Counted from the first letter of the stretch, positions 1 through 12,822 are shown. The stretch: 64,000 nt of DNA from Cryptomeria japonica (GCF_030272615.1 NW_026729139.1:62001-126000); one strand, 5' to 3'. Notes: generated from the letters alone by a model not told the origin. Numbers and translations are program-made.

Positions 1-3000
1 GTTCACAAGTAGGATCCCACATGAGGCCGTTCATAAATGCAGCTGAGGCATATCAAATAGTAAAAATCACCAATATGACACACGCCGGAGATGGTACGTT
101 TATTTCTCCATCTGCTTCATTATATTTAGCTTATTACCTAACAGGGATATGCTAGTTTCTGCTTGCCTCATTATACCATATTATTTTTATCATATTTTTA
201 TACTACATTGTTTCCCAACAATTTCTCCTAGAAATATCGCCTAATGTTTTAGTAAACATGTGACACAGTACTCGCAATTAGAAAAATAGCAGATACAGTG
301 AATGTTCCAGATGATTGGACAACAGGAGATCCATGTTTACCTTCAGGTTTACCATTAACCAGTGTTATATGCAATGAGGAAGATCCTCCACGAGTGATTA
401 TTGTGTAAAATTCTTTCCTTAAAAATCATAGGAGTTCATTAAAACTTTTAGCAATGAATACATTAGCCCACATAACTTCAACTCTTTTCAGGAATTTAAC
501 AAACAAAGGTCTCACTGGCAACATACCTCCAAGCATAGCCAACTTAACAGCATTAAAACAGTTGGTAAGACAAACTTTCAAAAAAATTAGACATTCTATT
601 TCGCAAATAAGTGACTAATAAGTTATATTATTTTTTTAGCTGTTAGGCAACAATAATTTTTCAGGTTTTATTCCAGACCTCAGCACACTGATGAACCTTA
701 CGTCATTGTAAGAAATCTTTCACTATCTTCTATCAAAATCCTTATACTTATATACACAGTTGAATGAGAAAGGCTGTTTATATGTGTTGATATTTGATTT
801 CCTTGGCATGCTGAAGGCAACTGCAAAATAATCAACTGACTGGAGATATTCCGAGTTCATTAGAGAAGCTTCCCATGTTAAATGAGCTGTATATTCACTC
901 ATAACTTCTTTATCTTTTCTTAGAACTATTTTATTTATGTTTCGATACTTTAGTTAAAGGTAATATTTAATTAATCAATTTTGTTTCGATACTTTAGTTA
1001 AAGGTAATTAATCAGTTTATGTTGTTTAGGTTTTTGCAGAACAACAAATTAGATGGAGATGTGCCACCTGGTTTAGTTAAGCCTGGTTTAAAACTCCAGT
1101 ATGAGGACATCCTTTCTTGTCTTATTGCCTTGTATAACAAAAGGATAATTATTCAAATAATTTTTATGCTTTAACCTTTGGTATCTTAGTTCTTAGTTGT
1201 TTATATTAGATAAACAGATAAAAGTATATTAAATTAGAAATTGAAATAATTTTATTAAGATTTCTAAATAACAATAATTTATTTGTCTTAATGTTTGACA
1301 TTTTAATTGTTCGGTCTGCACTGCAGAGTTCTTCCTCAAAGTAAGTTTCTACAGGACAAGAAAAACAAAGAAAAAGGTAGGATTATAGGACCCGCTATTG
1401 GCTGTTCGGTTCTGTTAATCTTTTTGATATTCAGGATTTATCAATGGAGGTGCAAATATAATCAAGGATGTCTCACCATAAACAGTTCTACTATGCAACC
1501 TCAGCATTCATGTACAGGTCTTTTTTGAATCCTTGTCACTTGAAAACGGTTTATTTAAAATTAAGAATTATTATTTTAGATCTTGTATCTCGTATCTTTT
1601 AAGTATTCAGTCATGTTGGAAACCTTTGTTCTATCTTCTCTTTCGAAACAGATAAAGATGATCCAAATGAATTTCAAAAAGTGGTGGTAGAATATAGTGA
1701 AGAAGATATTAAAGCAGCTACAAACAACTATTCTACGATCATTGGTAAGGGAGGCTTTGGCACTGTGTTTTATGGTCAACTATCAGGAAACGATGTTGCA
1801 GTGAAGATACTTTCAACTGATTCATGTCAAGGAAAACAAGAATTTTGAAATGACGTTCTTCCTTTCTTCAAAAATATTGAATGCATCATTTAAGACAAGA
1901 ATTTTATTTACCCCTCGTACTCCTATTTCATCACAAGTTGCCTTTTTAACACACGGTGCTTTTGTTCTTGGCTCCAGGTAACTCTCCTTTCAAGGGTACA
2001 CCACAAGAATCTTGTAAATCTTCTTGGGTATTGTAGACAGCCTATAGTTGCCTTAGTACACAAATTTATGGAATATGGAACATTGACGAACCATATACAC
2101 GGTATAGTTTATTTCATGGTGGTCTCAATAAAATTAATGTAAACAAATTTTAACAAAAAGACTTACTATTCTATTTACAGGCTCTGCTAAACGAGAGAGA
2201 CCACTTGATTGGCAAACTAGGATTAATATTGCTCTACAAGCTGCTGAGGGTAAATTGTACAAGTCATAGGTTTCAGTTTTTTAAATGTTTATTGTATGTA
2301 AAATTACTTCTACACATTACAAATTTCTTACGTGGTTTGCAGGTTTGCTATACCTTCATGAGGGTTGTAGCCCTCCTATCATACACAGAGATGTTAAATG
2401 CACTAATATACTTTTGGATAAAAATATGTCTGCCAAGATTACTGACTTTGGTTTATCAAAGCTACTGCAAAACTCTCGAAGCCATGTAACAACAGAAGTC
2501 AAGGGCACCCTCGGCTATCTTGATCCCGAGTATTTTCATACTTCACAATTATAGTATCTTTTTAACATTTATCAAATAATTTACAGTACACTAATTTTCA
2601 AACTTGATGCAGATATTATGGAATGTCGTCATTAAATGAAAAGAGTGATGTCTATAGTTTTGGTGTAGTTTTATTGGAGATTATTTCTGGAGTACCACCC
2701 AAGGAGGGAATTGTTGAATCGGTAAACATTTAAAATATAATCTATTTTATTTTTATCATTAATAATAATATGGAATTCTCATTTTCTTCATTATACAGGC
2801 TAAAAGGTTGCTTTCATGTGGGGGAATAGCATACATGATGGATTCTTTGTTGGGTGGCCGATATAGTTTAGAATCTGCATGGAGAGTTGCAGAGGTTGCG
2901 TACAATTGTGTGGAACCAAGACCAGTAAATAGACCCACTATGAATACTGTTGTGAAAGAGCTAGCAGAAGCGAAGGCACTTGTATCACATGATGGCATTA

Positions 3001-3047
3001 AACCTACATCTTTAAAAGTACTTGATGACGTGCCTGAAGCTCGCTAG
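1..3047 (+). pseudogene. Malectin-like LRR receptor kinase, copy A, 3' part with premature stop
   Basis: Partial gene whose 5' end is outside the window. By alignment with copy B and splice signals the exons are 1-93, 269-404, 492-564, 640-707, 817-888, 1030-1098, 1327-1517, 1652-1854, 1978-2101, 2181-2249, 2343-2529, 2613-2721 and 2799-3047. They encode the end of the malectin-like ectodomain, a short LRR block, a transmembrane segment and a Ser/Thr kinase with HRD and DFG motifs. The one clear lesion is TGA at 1846-1848, where copy B has CGA (Arg), just after the catalytic-lysine region. A transcript would give a membrane receptor with almost no kinase. All visible splice sites are kept. 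It could be a recent pseudogene or encode a kinase-less receptor. Confidence 0.85.
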
Positions 3048-4284
3048 CCATACCATTGTGAATCTGCTTCACTAGTTGAAACATGCCCACATAGCAGTGT
3101 ATATCTTTTCAAATGTGAACATTCTAGTAATTATCACATTAAGTGGTTAAGGATAAGCTAATGAAGATCCAAAACATAATATTATTTAACTTAATCTTCA
3201 ATATAGTATTAAGTGGTTATAGTTATTTAAATTGTTGGGTTCTTCTTATATTTAAAGAAAAAGTGATAGTATATTTAAATCTATAATATTAGAGTACTTA
3301 ATTTGAATGATTTTCTAGTGTATAATGTTCATATTTTTCTAATATCTTATTATCATATTAGATTTCAGATTTCAATTGTTCATCCATTAAATCTAAGTTA
3401 TTCTTAAAGCCGTTTCCAAGAATCAATCAATTGGATGCAATTAAATGCTACCTATTTTGGTACTTAGACAATTTAATCCTGCAAAAGAATATCATTGACA
3501 CATCGAAGAGTAATTCAATGGTATTGGGTACAATTTTGTTTCTTTTTAAATAGACTTTTTATCTAATATTGATGCTTTATTTTAGCTATAAATTTAAATA
3601 GGTTGTTTTAAAATTAACAAGTTTTGATGTATATGTATCCAAATTGATATTGCATAAAAGAAATTTCTTTGTTAGGCAGTGTTGTTTATTACACATGTTC
3701 CAAGACCATGAAGAGATCAAACCCACCACCCAAACAAAGAAAAAAATAGTATAAGTAAAAAATTGTCTAAAGAAACATACACTACCTTTAAATGAGTTCA
3801 AGAGCCAAGGATACAAAACCTATGATTTAGAGGAGCACAAACACTACACCCACAATCTAAATTTAAACTAGAATAAGATATTTAGACATTCTTAATATTG
3901 ATGAATTAAATACCACTCTTGATAGGATGAAATGCTAGCATTATCACATGAACTCATCAACTCTTATCGCGAGGGTTTGTAAAAACCCTTTCACACCTTA
4001 AAAAACCAAAATATTGACCTACCTCCTTAACCTATACTGTCAGCCTTAATTCTATCCTTCACAATATGGACATTAGAACCAACACCCTTAACTCAAAGCC
4101 AAGGGAGAAGAACTTAGATTGTACTAGAAAAACCATATCAACGAAATCCTCCATACCAGTATTGCTCATATAAATTAACATTTAAAAAAATTAAAATTAA
4201 ATTAAAATGATTTTATACATATTTTCTAAATTAGTATAAAATTCATATTTTGTCAAATATTTTTAAATGAGTTATGTGATAAAA

Positions 4285-4545
4285 ATTGTGATTTTATCAA
4301 ATAGCTTTGAACAAATCAATTTGTGAAAAAAGTACGGCTCTATCAAATAGATTTGAACCAATTATTGTTAAATAAACTATAATTCTTTCAACTATCTTTG
4401 AACAAATTAATATGGGAAAAAATGTTGCTCTATCAACTACCTTTGAACAAGTTAATTTGTGAAAAAATTCACAATCCTATCAATTATATTTGAGCAAGTT
4501 AATGTGAGAGAAAATGGCATTCTATCAAATACCTAGTTAACAAGA
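4285..4545. repeat. Degenerate tandem repeat, about five units of roughly 50 bp
   Basis: Units share the pattern CTATCAA-TA-CTTTGAACAA-TTAAT followed by TGTGAAAAAA. Units are diverged and differ in length. The same block lies at about 47,140-47,395 in copy B, so it predates the segmental duplication. Confidence 0.6.
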
Positions 4546-4896
4546 AAATAGGATGCTTATCTAACTTCAACTCCACCCTACAAATTAACACTAATTCATT
4601 TATTTTTCTTCTTGTGTGAAAGTCATTTTAAATTGAATAATCTTACATTTACATAATTTATTTTGAATGTTCAATGCTCCACATCTCCTTCGCACCTTAC
4701 AAATTAAAAATACCCTTTATTTGTGAATTTTAACATTTTTTGTTAACCACTCCTCATCTTTGTTGAACCTACATGTTTCAAGGAACTATCTAATCATATT
4801 CCTTTAAACAAAGTTAGAGTTTAAAGAGTTCTAATTCTCATTGCAATCTCCAAACCATGGTTTCTCACTCTATGTATTCTTAAGAACCATGTGTAT

Positions 4897-4966
4897 TATT
4901 TGTTTGGGCTTTCAACTTATAAAAAGTCATTTATTTGTTTGGGATTTCAACTTATAAAAAGTCATA
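4897..4966. repeat. 35-bp tandem repeat, two units
   Basis: The unit begins TATTTGTTTGGG and ends AAAAAGTCATT. Two units here; the homologous site in copy B (47,750-47,853) has three, so one unit was gained or lost after the duplication. Confidence 0.85.
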
Positions 4967-5431
4967 GCATGTGATGGTTAAACATTCAAATAATTTTTTC
5001 ACTTTTTCATTTTATTTTATAAATGATCATTTTTGTGCATTTGCTCTAGTTCTTGTAGTTCTTTATTTTCTTTCACATGTTAATGTGTTCTATTCACCTT
5101 TTTTGAAAATTTTAATTGTTTTTCTTATTTATTTTGTTCAAAGCACAAATCTTCTAGTAATTTATTATTTTCAACATTGGTTGCAAGCCAATCCTTAATC
5201 TCCACTACTTATTCAATATAGGATTTTTTAAACCAAGAATTAATAAATAGTTTATACATGGCATAACCTCATCTTCTATCTCTACATAAACATGAGAGTT
5301 TCATAGTTTTCTAGGAAAAGAAAATAAATTGCATGATGTAACTCAAATTTTGTCCTTTATGTATAATGGTGGACCATGAAAATACAAAATTTATTTGATA
5401 CTTCAATCCCAAAATTTTACCTAATTTCAAA

Positions 5432-6653
5432 ATGGCGCACTTTCCAGGAGCAGGTTCATGTTTGAATTTGAATGACTCTAGTTGTGGGAGTCCAGGAGAT
5501 TCCCCTATGACTCGCCCCACAAAATCAGTCCCTGATCATTTGGATGGGGCCTCAAATGATACATGGGATGGTGGTACCATGCAAAATGTTGCCAATGGTA
5601 AATCTATCATTTCCGACAAACCTGGTGAGGTTGAGGGCCCAAATAATAAGATTCCCTTTGTGGAATGCAACAAGAAATGGGCTTCTTCTTTTGCAACTAA
5701 GCCTAAGGGTAAGGCCATTTCACCGGTACTGCATAAATTTGACCAGGATTCTGGCACTTGCTCCATCTTTATCTCGGACTATATTGTGGATCAGAATATG
5801 GCAAACATGAACTTAGTCTTGGTTGGAAAAATTTTTGGACCACGCCCTAATATTGAGGTTGTTAGATCCTGGGTGTCTAGGAAATAGAAAGGTAAGGGTC
5901 AAATTGATGTTGTGGCTATGGCTGGTGGCTTCTTGTCCTTTTCATCTGCCTATGAAGAAGACTTTTGATCTATTTTGTTGGGAGGTCCCTCGATGCTAGG
6001 CAAAGCCTCACTGAACCTTAAAAAGTGGGAACCAAGTTTTAATCCTAAAGATTGGGATTGTAATGGAGCCCCTATCTGGGTCAGACTGCCAGGTTTACCC
6101 ATGGAATTCTAGGGAGAAGAAATATTTGTGGATATTACAACCTATTTTGGTGAGCTAATCTCAGTCGACCCAATGACTGCAACTAAAAGACATCTGGTTT
6201 ATGCCAGACTGTGTGTCAATGTTAAATAGTCTACAAACCTACCTTCTGAGATAGATCTTTTCTCTAAGTTGGTCAGATGGGTGCAGAAAGTGGAGTATGA
6301 ATCCATCCATTTTGTGTGTTTCCATTCTAAAAATATGGCTCACTAGGTCAAGCAGTGTTCGTCGAAGCCAAAGAAGGAATGGAGAAAGAGGAATGATATG
6401 CCACAATTAGAGAAGACGGATGCCCTTCCCGCAAAGCCTCCTTTGAAAGATTTGAGCAATGATTTGGATGGATCTATTCCCTCTATTCCTACCCCGATTG
6501 TGGGGGTTGGGATGTTGCCTAGATCTGACTTCTCTTCAAAAGTTCTTGCTGCCCTTGACCTGAACCACTCGCCCCCTAAGGAGAATAATGGGGAATCCCC
6601 TACTGTGGATACCCCCTGTGATGAAGAGATGTTTAATGCTACTAGGTCTACCC
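5432..6653 (+). pseudogene. LINE ORF1 remnant (DUF4283-type), copy A, 5' part
   Basis: Starts with ATG at 5,432 and stays open to 5,887, then continues in broken frames. About 5,990-6,240 encodes a region typical of DUF4283 in plant LINE ORF1, with KKWEPSFNP, a WVRLPGLPMEF-like motif and GELISVDP. About 6,310-6,360 encodes a CX2-CX4H-X4C-like zinc knuckle with the second Cys replaced by Ser and a stop after the His. Family role is RNA binding in the LINE ribonucleoprotein. Compared with copy B about 36 bp near the start are missing. The frame is cut at 6,653 by Copia-1 and resumes at 14,398. Several stops, including one at 5,885-5,887 shared with copy B, show it was dead before the duplication. 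Confidence 0.85.
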
Positions 6654-8209
6654 TGATAGTTCTGATACTTAATATAAGTACAGATCCAATAGCCAACAAG
6701 ATGAGAGGGGGGGGTGAATCATACAAACTTAATCATCCATAAAAACATCAGATTCAACCTCGGTAACATATATATCAGTCATATAACCAAAAACTGTCAA
6801 ACATGCAAACTCAAAAGCATATGAACAATATAAACCTCATAACACCAGATTTAACGTGGAAACCCAAATAGGGAAAAACCACTATGGGATTTCGAACCCA
6901 CTAAGAAATATACTCTTCTAGAGTATGCTCAATTAAAAGCAAATCCTGTTAAAGATTACAAACACATTGCTAGATGTTACCCGGTTAAGGGATTTCCCTC
7001 AGATCCATTAGGATCTTCACTTTGTTAGAAGTGACCCTGTCAAAGGATTTCAAACACTCAATCAGAATGTCACCTTGCTAGAGGATTTACATATAAGACT
7101 GTTAAGTCCACTCGGTTAAGAGATTTCCTATCACTTTCACAAAATAACAGTAATAAAGATATGTCTACAACTTCACATCTATAAATGCTAAAGCAAATTC
7201 CTATTTTTTCAATACAATTTAGACATAGAACTAATCTTGTCTATCTACTGGGCATCTACACTCTGTTATTCTAATAGGTCTTCAATCTTCTATGCTCAGT
7301 AATCACTGTGCAGCATCCCTGTGCATACACTTGTCCGCATACATTATTTATCAATAGTTTCCTATTTATAAACAATCTTCTAACCACTCAATCTCATTGA
7401 TCACATTTCCCATGATCAATCATAGCCATCAGATCTTCAATCTTGTCCAGGTTCAATGTATCTTTTGATCTGAAAATGTTTTACCCCACCTTGGAACTTG
7501 CATTGTCACCTTGGAACTTGTGTTAGGGTATTGTGGTTCAATCTGAGTTGTAGATCTTCATGTCGACTTCCATTGCCTTAGATTCATTAACAAACTTCTT
7601 CCATGGCTTACCAATCATTGATCCGCTCCAGCTCATCAGCTTCTTTCATTAAATATCACATGTAAACATTTAATGCATTTTGTTATAGCTCGGTTGTAAC
7701 TCGGTGAATACTAAACTTCACTCGGTAGACATTCTGCCTTCATTAACTGATAGCAATAACCTTAGGGTTTACCGACTAGGTTCCTTAGGGTTTACTGACT
7801 AGGTTCCTTAGGGTTTACCAGCTAGGTTCTTTCCCTGATAACATAGTATAGTATTAACCTTTACATTTTACAACATATGTATGATGTTAAAACAATCTAA
7901 AACATCATGATCTCATCATTGTCTGACTCGGTAGTAGTTGCCCATTGAATAACTTATCCCCTGATTCATTATATTCTTTCCTGTGTCTTTTACCAACTTC
8001 TTTATAATCTTCATATCATACTTCTCAAGATATGGCAACATCATACTAAATTAGAAAATCAATTTCTTGACATCAATGACAAAATAATAATATCAAGATA
8101 GTAAAACATCTTTAATCAGTTATGTCCATAATCATCAACAACCTTCTCAATATCCTTATTGAAATTTCAACAATCTTTCATTGTCTGTTATAATGTAATA
8201 TTGCCAACA
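6654..8209 (-). repeat. Copia-1 3' LTR
   Basis: 1,556 bp. It matches 12,887-14,397 along its length with scattered differences. It is about 45 bp longer because a 23-bp unit containing CTTAGGGTTTACC occurs three times here (about 7,760-7,830) and once in the other LTR. Many differences are CG in the 5' LTR against TG or CA here. Confidence 0.95.
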
Positions 8210-8385
8210 ATCTCCCCCTTTGGCATTGATGGCAAAACCAATTGATTTGACCTTTAAAAGATTCGGATTGTTGTGATTATGAAATGCTTGAAATGCTCTC
8301 CCCCATACATTAGACATCTCTTCTATTTTCAGTCTTCTCCCATATATTAGTCTTCTCCCCCTTTGGTAGGTCTTCTCCCCCTTTG
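8210..8385 (-). promoter_or_regulatory. Copia-1 polypurine tract with two extra PPT-like copies
   Basis: On the minus strand CAAAGGGGGAGA (8,211-8,222) abuts the 3' LTR. Near-identical boxes occur at 8,354-8,365 and 8,374-8,385. The box next to the LTR is the likely primer for plus-strand DNA synthesis. Multiple PPT copies upstream of the 3' LTR are a reported property of Sirevirus copia elements. Confidence 0.75.
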
Positions 8386-8639
8386 ACAACAATGCCAAAA
8401 AAAGAAAAGAAGTATAACATAATTTCTTTCTGTAAGAAGTTATTTCCTGTTGTTGTGTATCAACTGAGTCTCGGTCAGAGCATTTGTCTTCAATTCCTGT
8501 TCCCTGTATCATTCTCTGTATTAGTCCAGTATTAATTCTAGTACACTTTTAGAAAACATTCTAAAGTGTATAACTCCAGCATCAACTCCCCAAAAGATAT
8601 TTAATGGAGTCATTGAATTGATACTTTCACCAAACTCGG

Positions 8640-10591
8640 TTAGTGAATGGAAGATAGGGGTAGGACCCCTAACTTACTTCTGAGATATTCAAAAGTGTCC
8701 TTTGGTAGTGGCTTGGTGAAGATATCTAGTATTTGCTCCTTTGTGCTAACATATTCCAACACCACTTTCTTCTCTTGAGCTTCTTCTCTAAGATAATGAT
8801 ATTTGATAGATATGTGCTTTGTCTTAGAGTGCATAACAGGATTCTTTGAAATATTAATGGCACTAGTATTGTCATAGAATATAGTTACTGGCTCAGTAAC
8901 TTTCTCATTTATACCTTCCAACAGTTGTTTGATCCATGCAATGTTGGTGCAATTCAGTGCTGCAGCAACGTATTCAGCTTTTGTTGTTGACTGAGAAACA
9001 CATCCTTGTTTCTTGCTAAGCCAACTCACTAGTCTTTCTCCTAAGAAGAAAGCTCCTCCACTTGTGCTTTTCCTGTCATCAATGTTGGTTGCCCAATCAG
9101 CATCAATATAAACTTTTAAATCAAAATCATTTCCTTTCTGATATACTAAGCCATAATCTTCAGTGCCTTTTAAGTATTTGAAAATTCTTTTGATTGTTAT
9201 CATGTGTGTTTCCTTAGGATCTGCAGAAAATCTTGCAACAATACTTACTGCATGTGCTATGTCTGGTCTGTTGTGAACAACATATTGCAACTTTCCAATC
9301 ATAGATCGGTAAAGTGTCTCATTAACAGATGCAGATTCATCATTCTTTGATAATTTACAGTTGGTAGTCATGGGAGTACTTACTGGTTTTGAATCCTCCA
9401 TTCCAAATTTCTTCAAGATTTCCTTTGTATACTTGAATTGAGTAATGAAAATCTCATTTTTCATTGGCAGTATCTGTAAACCTATAAAATACTTTATCTC
9501 ACCAATTAATGACATCTCAAATTCTTTTCTCATTTCATTTCCAAAGTTCTTGCATAAAGAGTCATTTCCACAAAATATAATATCATCAACAAATATGGCT
9601 AAGATCAGTATTCCTTTTTCATCATTCTTCATGTACATATTGTTGTTCTCACTTGTCCTTATAAAACCAATCTTAATCAAATAAGAGTGCAATCTTTCAT
9701 ACCATGCTCTAGGTGCTTGTTTCAGACCATATAAAGCTTTGTTCAATTTACATACCTGATCTCTATTATTGTCTTCAACAAATCCTTCAGGTTGTTCAAT
9801 GAAAACTTCTCCTTCTAATATTCCATTTAGAAATGCAGATTTGACATCCATTTGATATACCTTGAAGTTCTTGAAAGTAGCATATGCCAACAATGTTCTT
9901 ACTCCTTCAAGTCTAGCAACAGGTGCAAAAGTCTCACCATAATCAATTCCTTCTTCTTGGGCATAACCTTTGCAAACTAGTCTTGCTTTATTTTGAATGA
10001 TTTCCCCTCTTTCATTTAGCTTGTTTTTGAAGATCCACTTTGTACCGATTACATTTTTGTCCTTCGGTCTTGGGACCAGTGTCCATGTGTCATTCTTCTT
10101 GATTTGATCAATCTCTTATGTCATAGCATTTATCAAATCTTCACTGTCAAATGCCTCTTTCACTACTCTCGGTTCAAATTCAAATATCAAGCATGTGTTC
10201 TATCTTAGTTTGTTCCTTGTCATCACTGGATCATCCTTATCTCCTATAATCTGACTTGGTGCATAATGTCTTCTGACATACTTGGCTAATACAGGCTCGG
10301 TAGGCTCTGTATGATCTTCTTCATCACTCGGTAACTGGATATTTTCTTCATTTTCTTCAACAGTTTTCTCGGTAGGACTTCTCGGTTGCACATAGACAAA
10401 TCCATCATAGTCTTTTGGTTCTTTGGAATTTCTTTCATCATTTTTTTCTGCAATTCATCAATTTTCACATTTGCACTTTCTACTATTTTGTTAGATGATT
10501 TGATCAGACATTTAAATGCTTTGCTTCTAGAAGAATAACCTAGAAATGTTCCTTCTTCACTTTTCTAATCAAACTTGTCATTTCTATCATC
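8640..10591 (-). pseudogene. Copia-1 reverse transcriptase and RNase H
   Basis: The open part (8,640-9,893) encodes [25 protein letters not shown], the catalytic box FVDD (usual YVDD) and RNase H with DADWATN and KSTSGGAFF followed by a [12 protein letters not shown] motif. Upstream coding ([26 protein letters not shown]) continues in frame without a nearby Met to a stop at about 10,115-10,120. The linker to integrase (10,200-10,590) is split over two frames, with at least one frameshift. In the family this protein copies element RNA into DNA. It cannot be made from a continuous frame as it stands. Confidence 0.9.
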
Positions 10592-11500
10592 TTAATGAAC
10601 ATAGCATTTACTTCCAAAGATTTTAAAATAACTTACATTAGGTTTCTTGCCATACCAGATTTCATAAGGTGTCTTCAAAGTACCTTTCTTCAATTGAACT
10701 TGGTTCAAGGTGTAAACAGCTGTGCTTATTGCTTCTCTCCAAAATGTTTGTGGAACCTTCTTCTCAATCATCAGTGTCCTAGCACAATCCACAATAGATC
10801 TGTTTCTTCTTTCAGCTATTCCATTATGTTGTGGAGTTCTCGGTGCAGAGACTTGTCTTTTTATACCATGATCATTGCAAAATAGGTTGAACTCATCAGA
10901 TGTGAACTCTCCTCCTCTATCTGATCTAAGACATTTCAGTTGTCTTCCTGTTTCATTTTCAACTCTAGCCTTGTACCATTTAAACATTTGAAAGGCTTCT
11001 GATTTTTCTTTTAAAAACATTACTGACATCATCCTTGAATAATCATCCACAAATAGTATGAAATAATTATCACCATAATAACTTTGAACTTTCATAGGAC
11101 CACAAAGATCAGTGTGCACAAGATCTAAAATTCCCTTAGAAGTGTAGGACTTACTTGTAAAGCTAGATCTTGTCATCTTACCCATCTAGCATACTCGGCA
11201 CATAGCATTCTCAGGTTTTTCAAGACTCAGTAGACCTCTTACTTCGTGCTTCTTACTTATTTTGATCAGATTATCAAAATTAACATGACAAAACCTTTTA
11301 TGCCATAACCAAGTATCATCAATCTTTGCATACAAACACTTATTGTAAGTTGAATCAAGGTGAAATGTATTACCTTTTGTTTGTGTCCCGGTAGCAGCTA
11401 ACTTTCCATTCTTGTCATGAACTTTGACAATTCCTTTCTGAAATTCTATTCGGTAACCGATGTTATTTAGTTGTGCTACACTCAACGAATTGTATTTCAA
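10592..11500 (-). pseudogene. Copia-1 GAG pre-integrase and integrase
   Basis: 11,186-11,500 encodes the HHCC-type pre-integrase (WLWHKRFCHVNFDNL, then CRVC) and ends in a stop. The same frame resumes at 11,185 with the integrase core: D in HTDLCGPM, D in [10 protein letters not shown] in NGIAERRNRS, the DDE set for insertion of element DNA. It ends in a stop at 10,592-10,594, where the IN-RT linker should continue. Catalytic residues are kept, but the frame is interrupted at both ends. Confidence 0.9.
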
Positions 11501-11568
11501 ACCTTCAACCCAATAAACATCATTGCATCTTGCATTATCAAGAAGTGTTATAGATCCTTTACCTCTTA

Positions 11569-11856
11569 TCAGACATGGTGCATCATTACCAAATCTAATA
11601 TAGCCTCCATCATAACTTCTAACATAACAAACTTGTGTTTATCTCCTGTCATATGATGTGAGCATCCACTATCTATAATCCAAGAATCATTAGTGTTTAT
11701 GTGAGATATTAGGGCTTTTTCTACATACCTTTCTTCATCTGATCCATCCTTGATAGCCACATAAACAACTTCTTCTGTATCAGTCTCATCTGATTTATCA
11801 TTGTTAGATTCCTCATCAGCTATTAAGCATGTCTTTCTATCTCTTCTTCTGAAGTC
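11569..11856 (-). pseudogene. Copia-1 aspartic protease remnant
   Basis: Encodes WIIDSGCSHHMTGD, the DSG active-site motif of copia proteases with its usual flanks. The gag frame enters here after a stop at 11,857-11,859. A frameshift near 11,610-11,620 then moves coding to the frame used by integrase. In the family the protease cuts the Gag-Pol polyprotein. Confidence 0.8.
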
Positions 11857-12822
11857 TCAGTGTCCTCTATAATGATTATCTTTCTGTCTGTCATCTCGGT
11901 AATCTCTCTTTTCAGTAAAATCTTTGTCAGGACAGTTAGAATCCATATGTCCAATCTTATCACAATTGAAACATTTCAAAGGTAGTTTTCCTTTATACTT
12001 ACCTTTTCCTCTTGGTAACCTTTTGGCCAATAGTGCTTCAAACTCTTCTTGCTTTCTGATTTCTTCATACAGTTTGTGTACTTCTTCCATGTTCTTCTGA
12101 AATCTTTCACTTGCTCCATTGTGATCTCCTTCAGAGTACTTATACTTTCTTTCATTGTAATCATTAGATTCATTCAGATGAAAAGAACTAAATGCAGATT
12201 CAACTTTGTTTACCGATGACACACTATTATCAAAATTACTTAACTCAAATGCATGTAGCTTACCAATAGTAGCATCCAAAGAAACTGGCATATTGGGTAC
12301 AGACCTCAATTCATTGATTGCAGAGACTCGGATTGCATAGGCAGGTAGAAGGGTTCTTAACAACTTACTTGTTACATCCTTTTCTTCAATAGTTCCTCCT
12401 GCTCCTTTGATTTGATTTACAATCTCCTTTAGTCTTGTATTGTACTAGGTTATGTTCTCACCTTCATTCATCCTCATAGATTCAAGTTGTCCTCTTAAAC
12501 TATCTACTTTTTCTCTTTGAACATGTTCATCTCCTCCATATACAGATATGAGCTTAGTCCACATTGCCTTTGCATCAGTACATCCTTCTAGATCATTAAA
12601 CTCTGAATCGGTCAATGCAGATGTTATTTCAATCATTGCTTGAATATGTTCTTGCTTCGCCTTTATCTCTTCCATTGTCAATGGATAGGTGCTCGGTGCA
12701 ACAAAGTCATTCTCTAGATAATATATAGCATATTCTCCAACTCTTGATAGATGTAGCTTCATCCTTTTCTGCCATGTAGAGAAACTTGACTTGTTCAACT
12801 TCGGTGCATCCCTCTTATACAT
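11857..12822 (-). pseudogene. Copia-1 gag (UBN2-type) with CCHC knuckle
   Basis: Starts at Met 12,822 and stays in one frame with a single internal stop between 12,442 and 12,447. The N-terminal part resembles copia Gag of the UBN2/DUF4219 type (FSTWQKRMKLHL, AKAMWTKLISVYGG). Near the C-terminus is the zinc knuckle CFNCDKIGHMDSNC. Gag packages element RNA in virus-like particles. Length, about 320 codons, is normal for the family. Confidence 0.85.

Larger units (their letters stand above)
3048..5431. other. AT-rich 3' flank of kinase copy A, no gene seen
   Basis: No coding region is supported. Similarity to 45,074-48,548 runs through it except for about 0.8 kb present only in copy B (46,257-47,060). 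It contains two small tandem-repeat blocks, listed separately. Short open frames here (for example 4,971-5,198 and 3,586-3,816 on the minus strand) are low-complexity and are shared with copy B only because of the duplication. Confidence 0.7.

Noticed and set aside
3586..3816. Minus-strand 76-codon frame with a counterpart at 45,641-45,865
   Set aside because: Reading frame ends differ between copies and composition is low-complexity; no gene support.
4971..5198. 75-codon hydrophobic frame, also present at 47,861-48,085
   Set aside because: Conserved only because the whole region is duplicated; AT-rich, no recognisable domain, and small differences do not favour synonymous sites in any obvious way.
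8156..8512. 118-codon minus-strand frame across the Copia-1 LTR edge
   Set aside because: Spans PPT and LTR; no homology to element proteins, chance frame.
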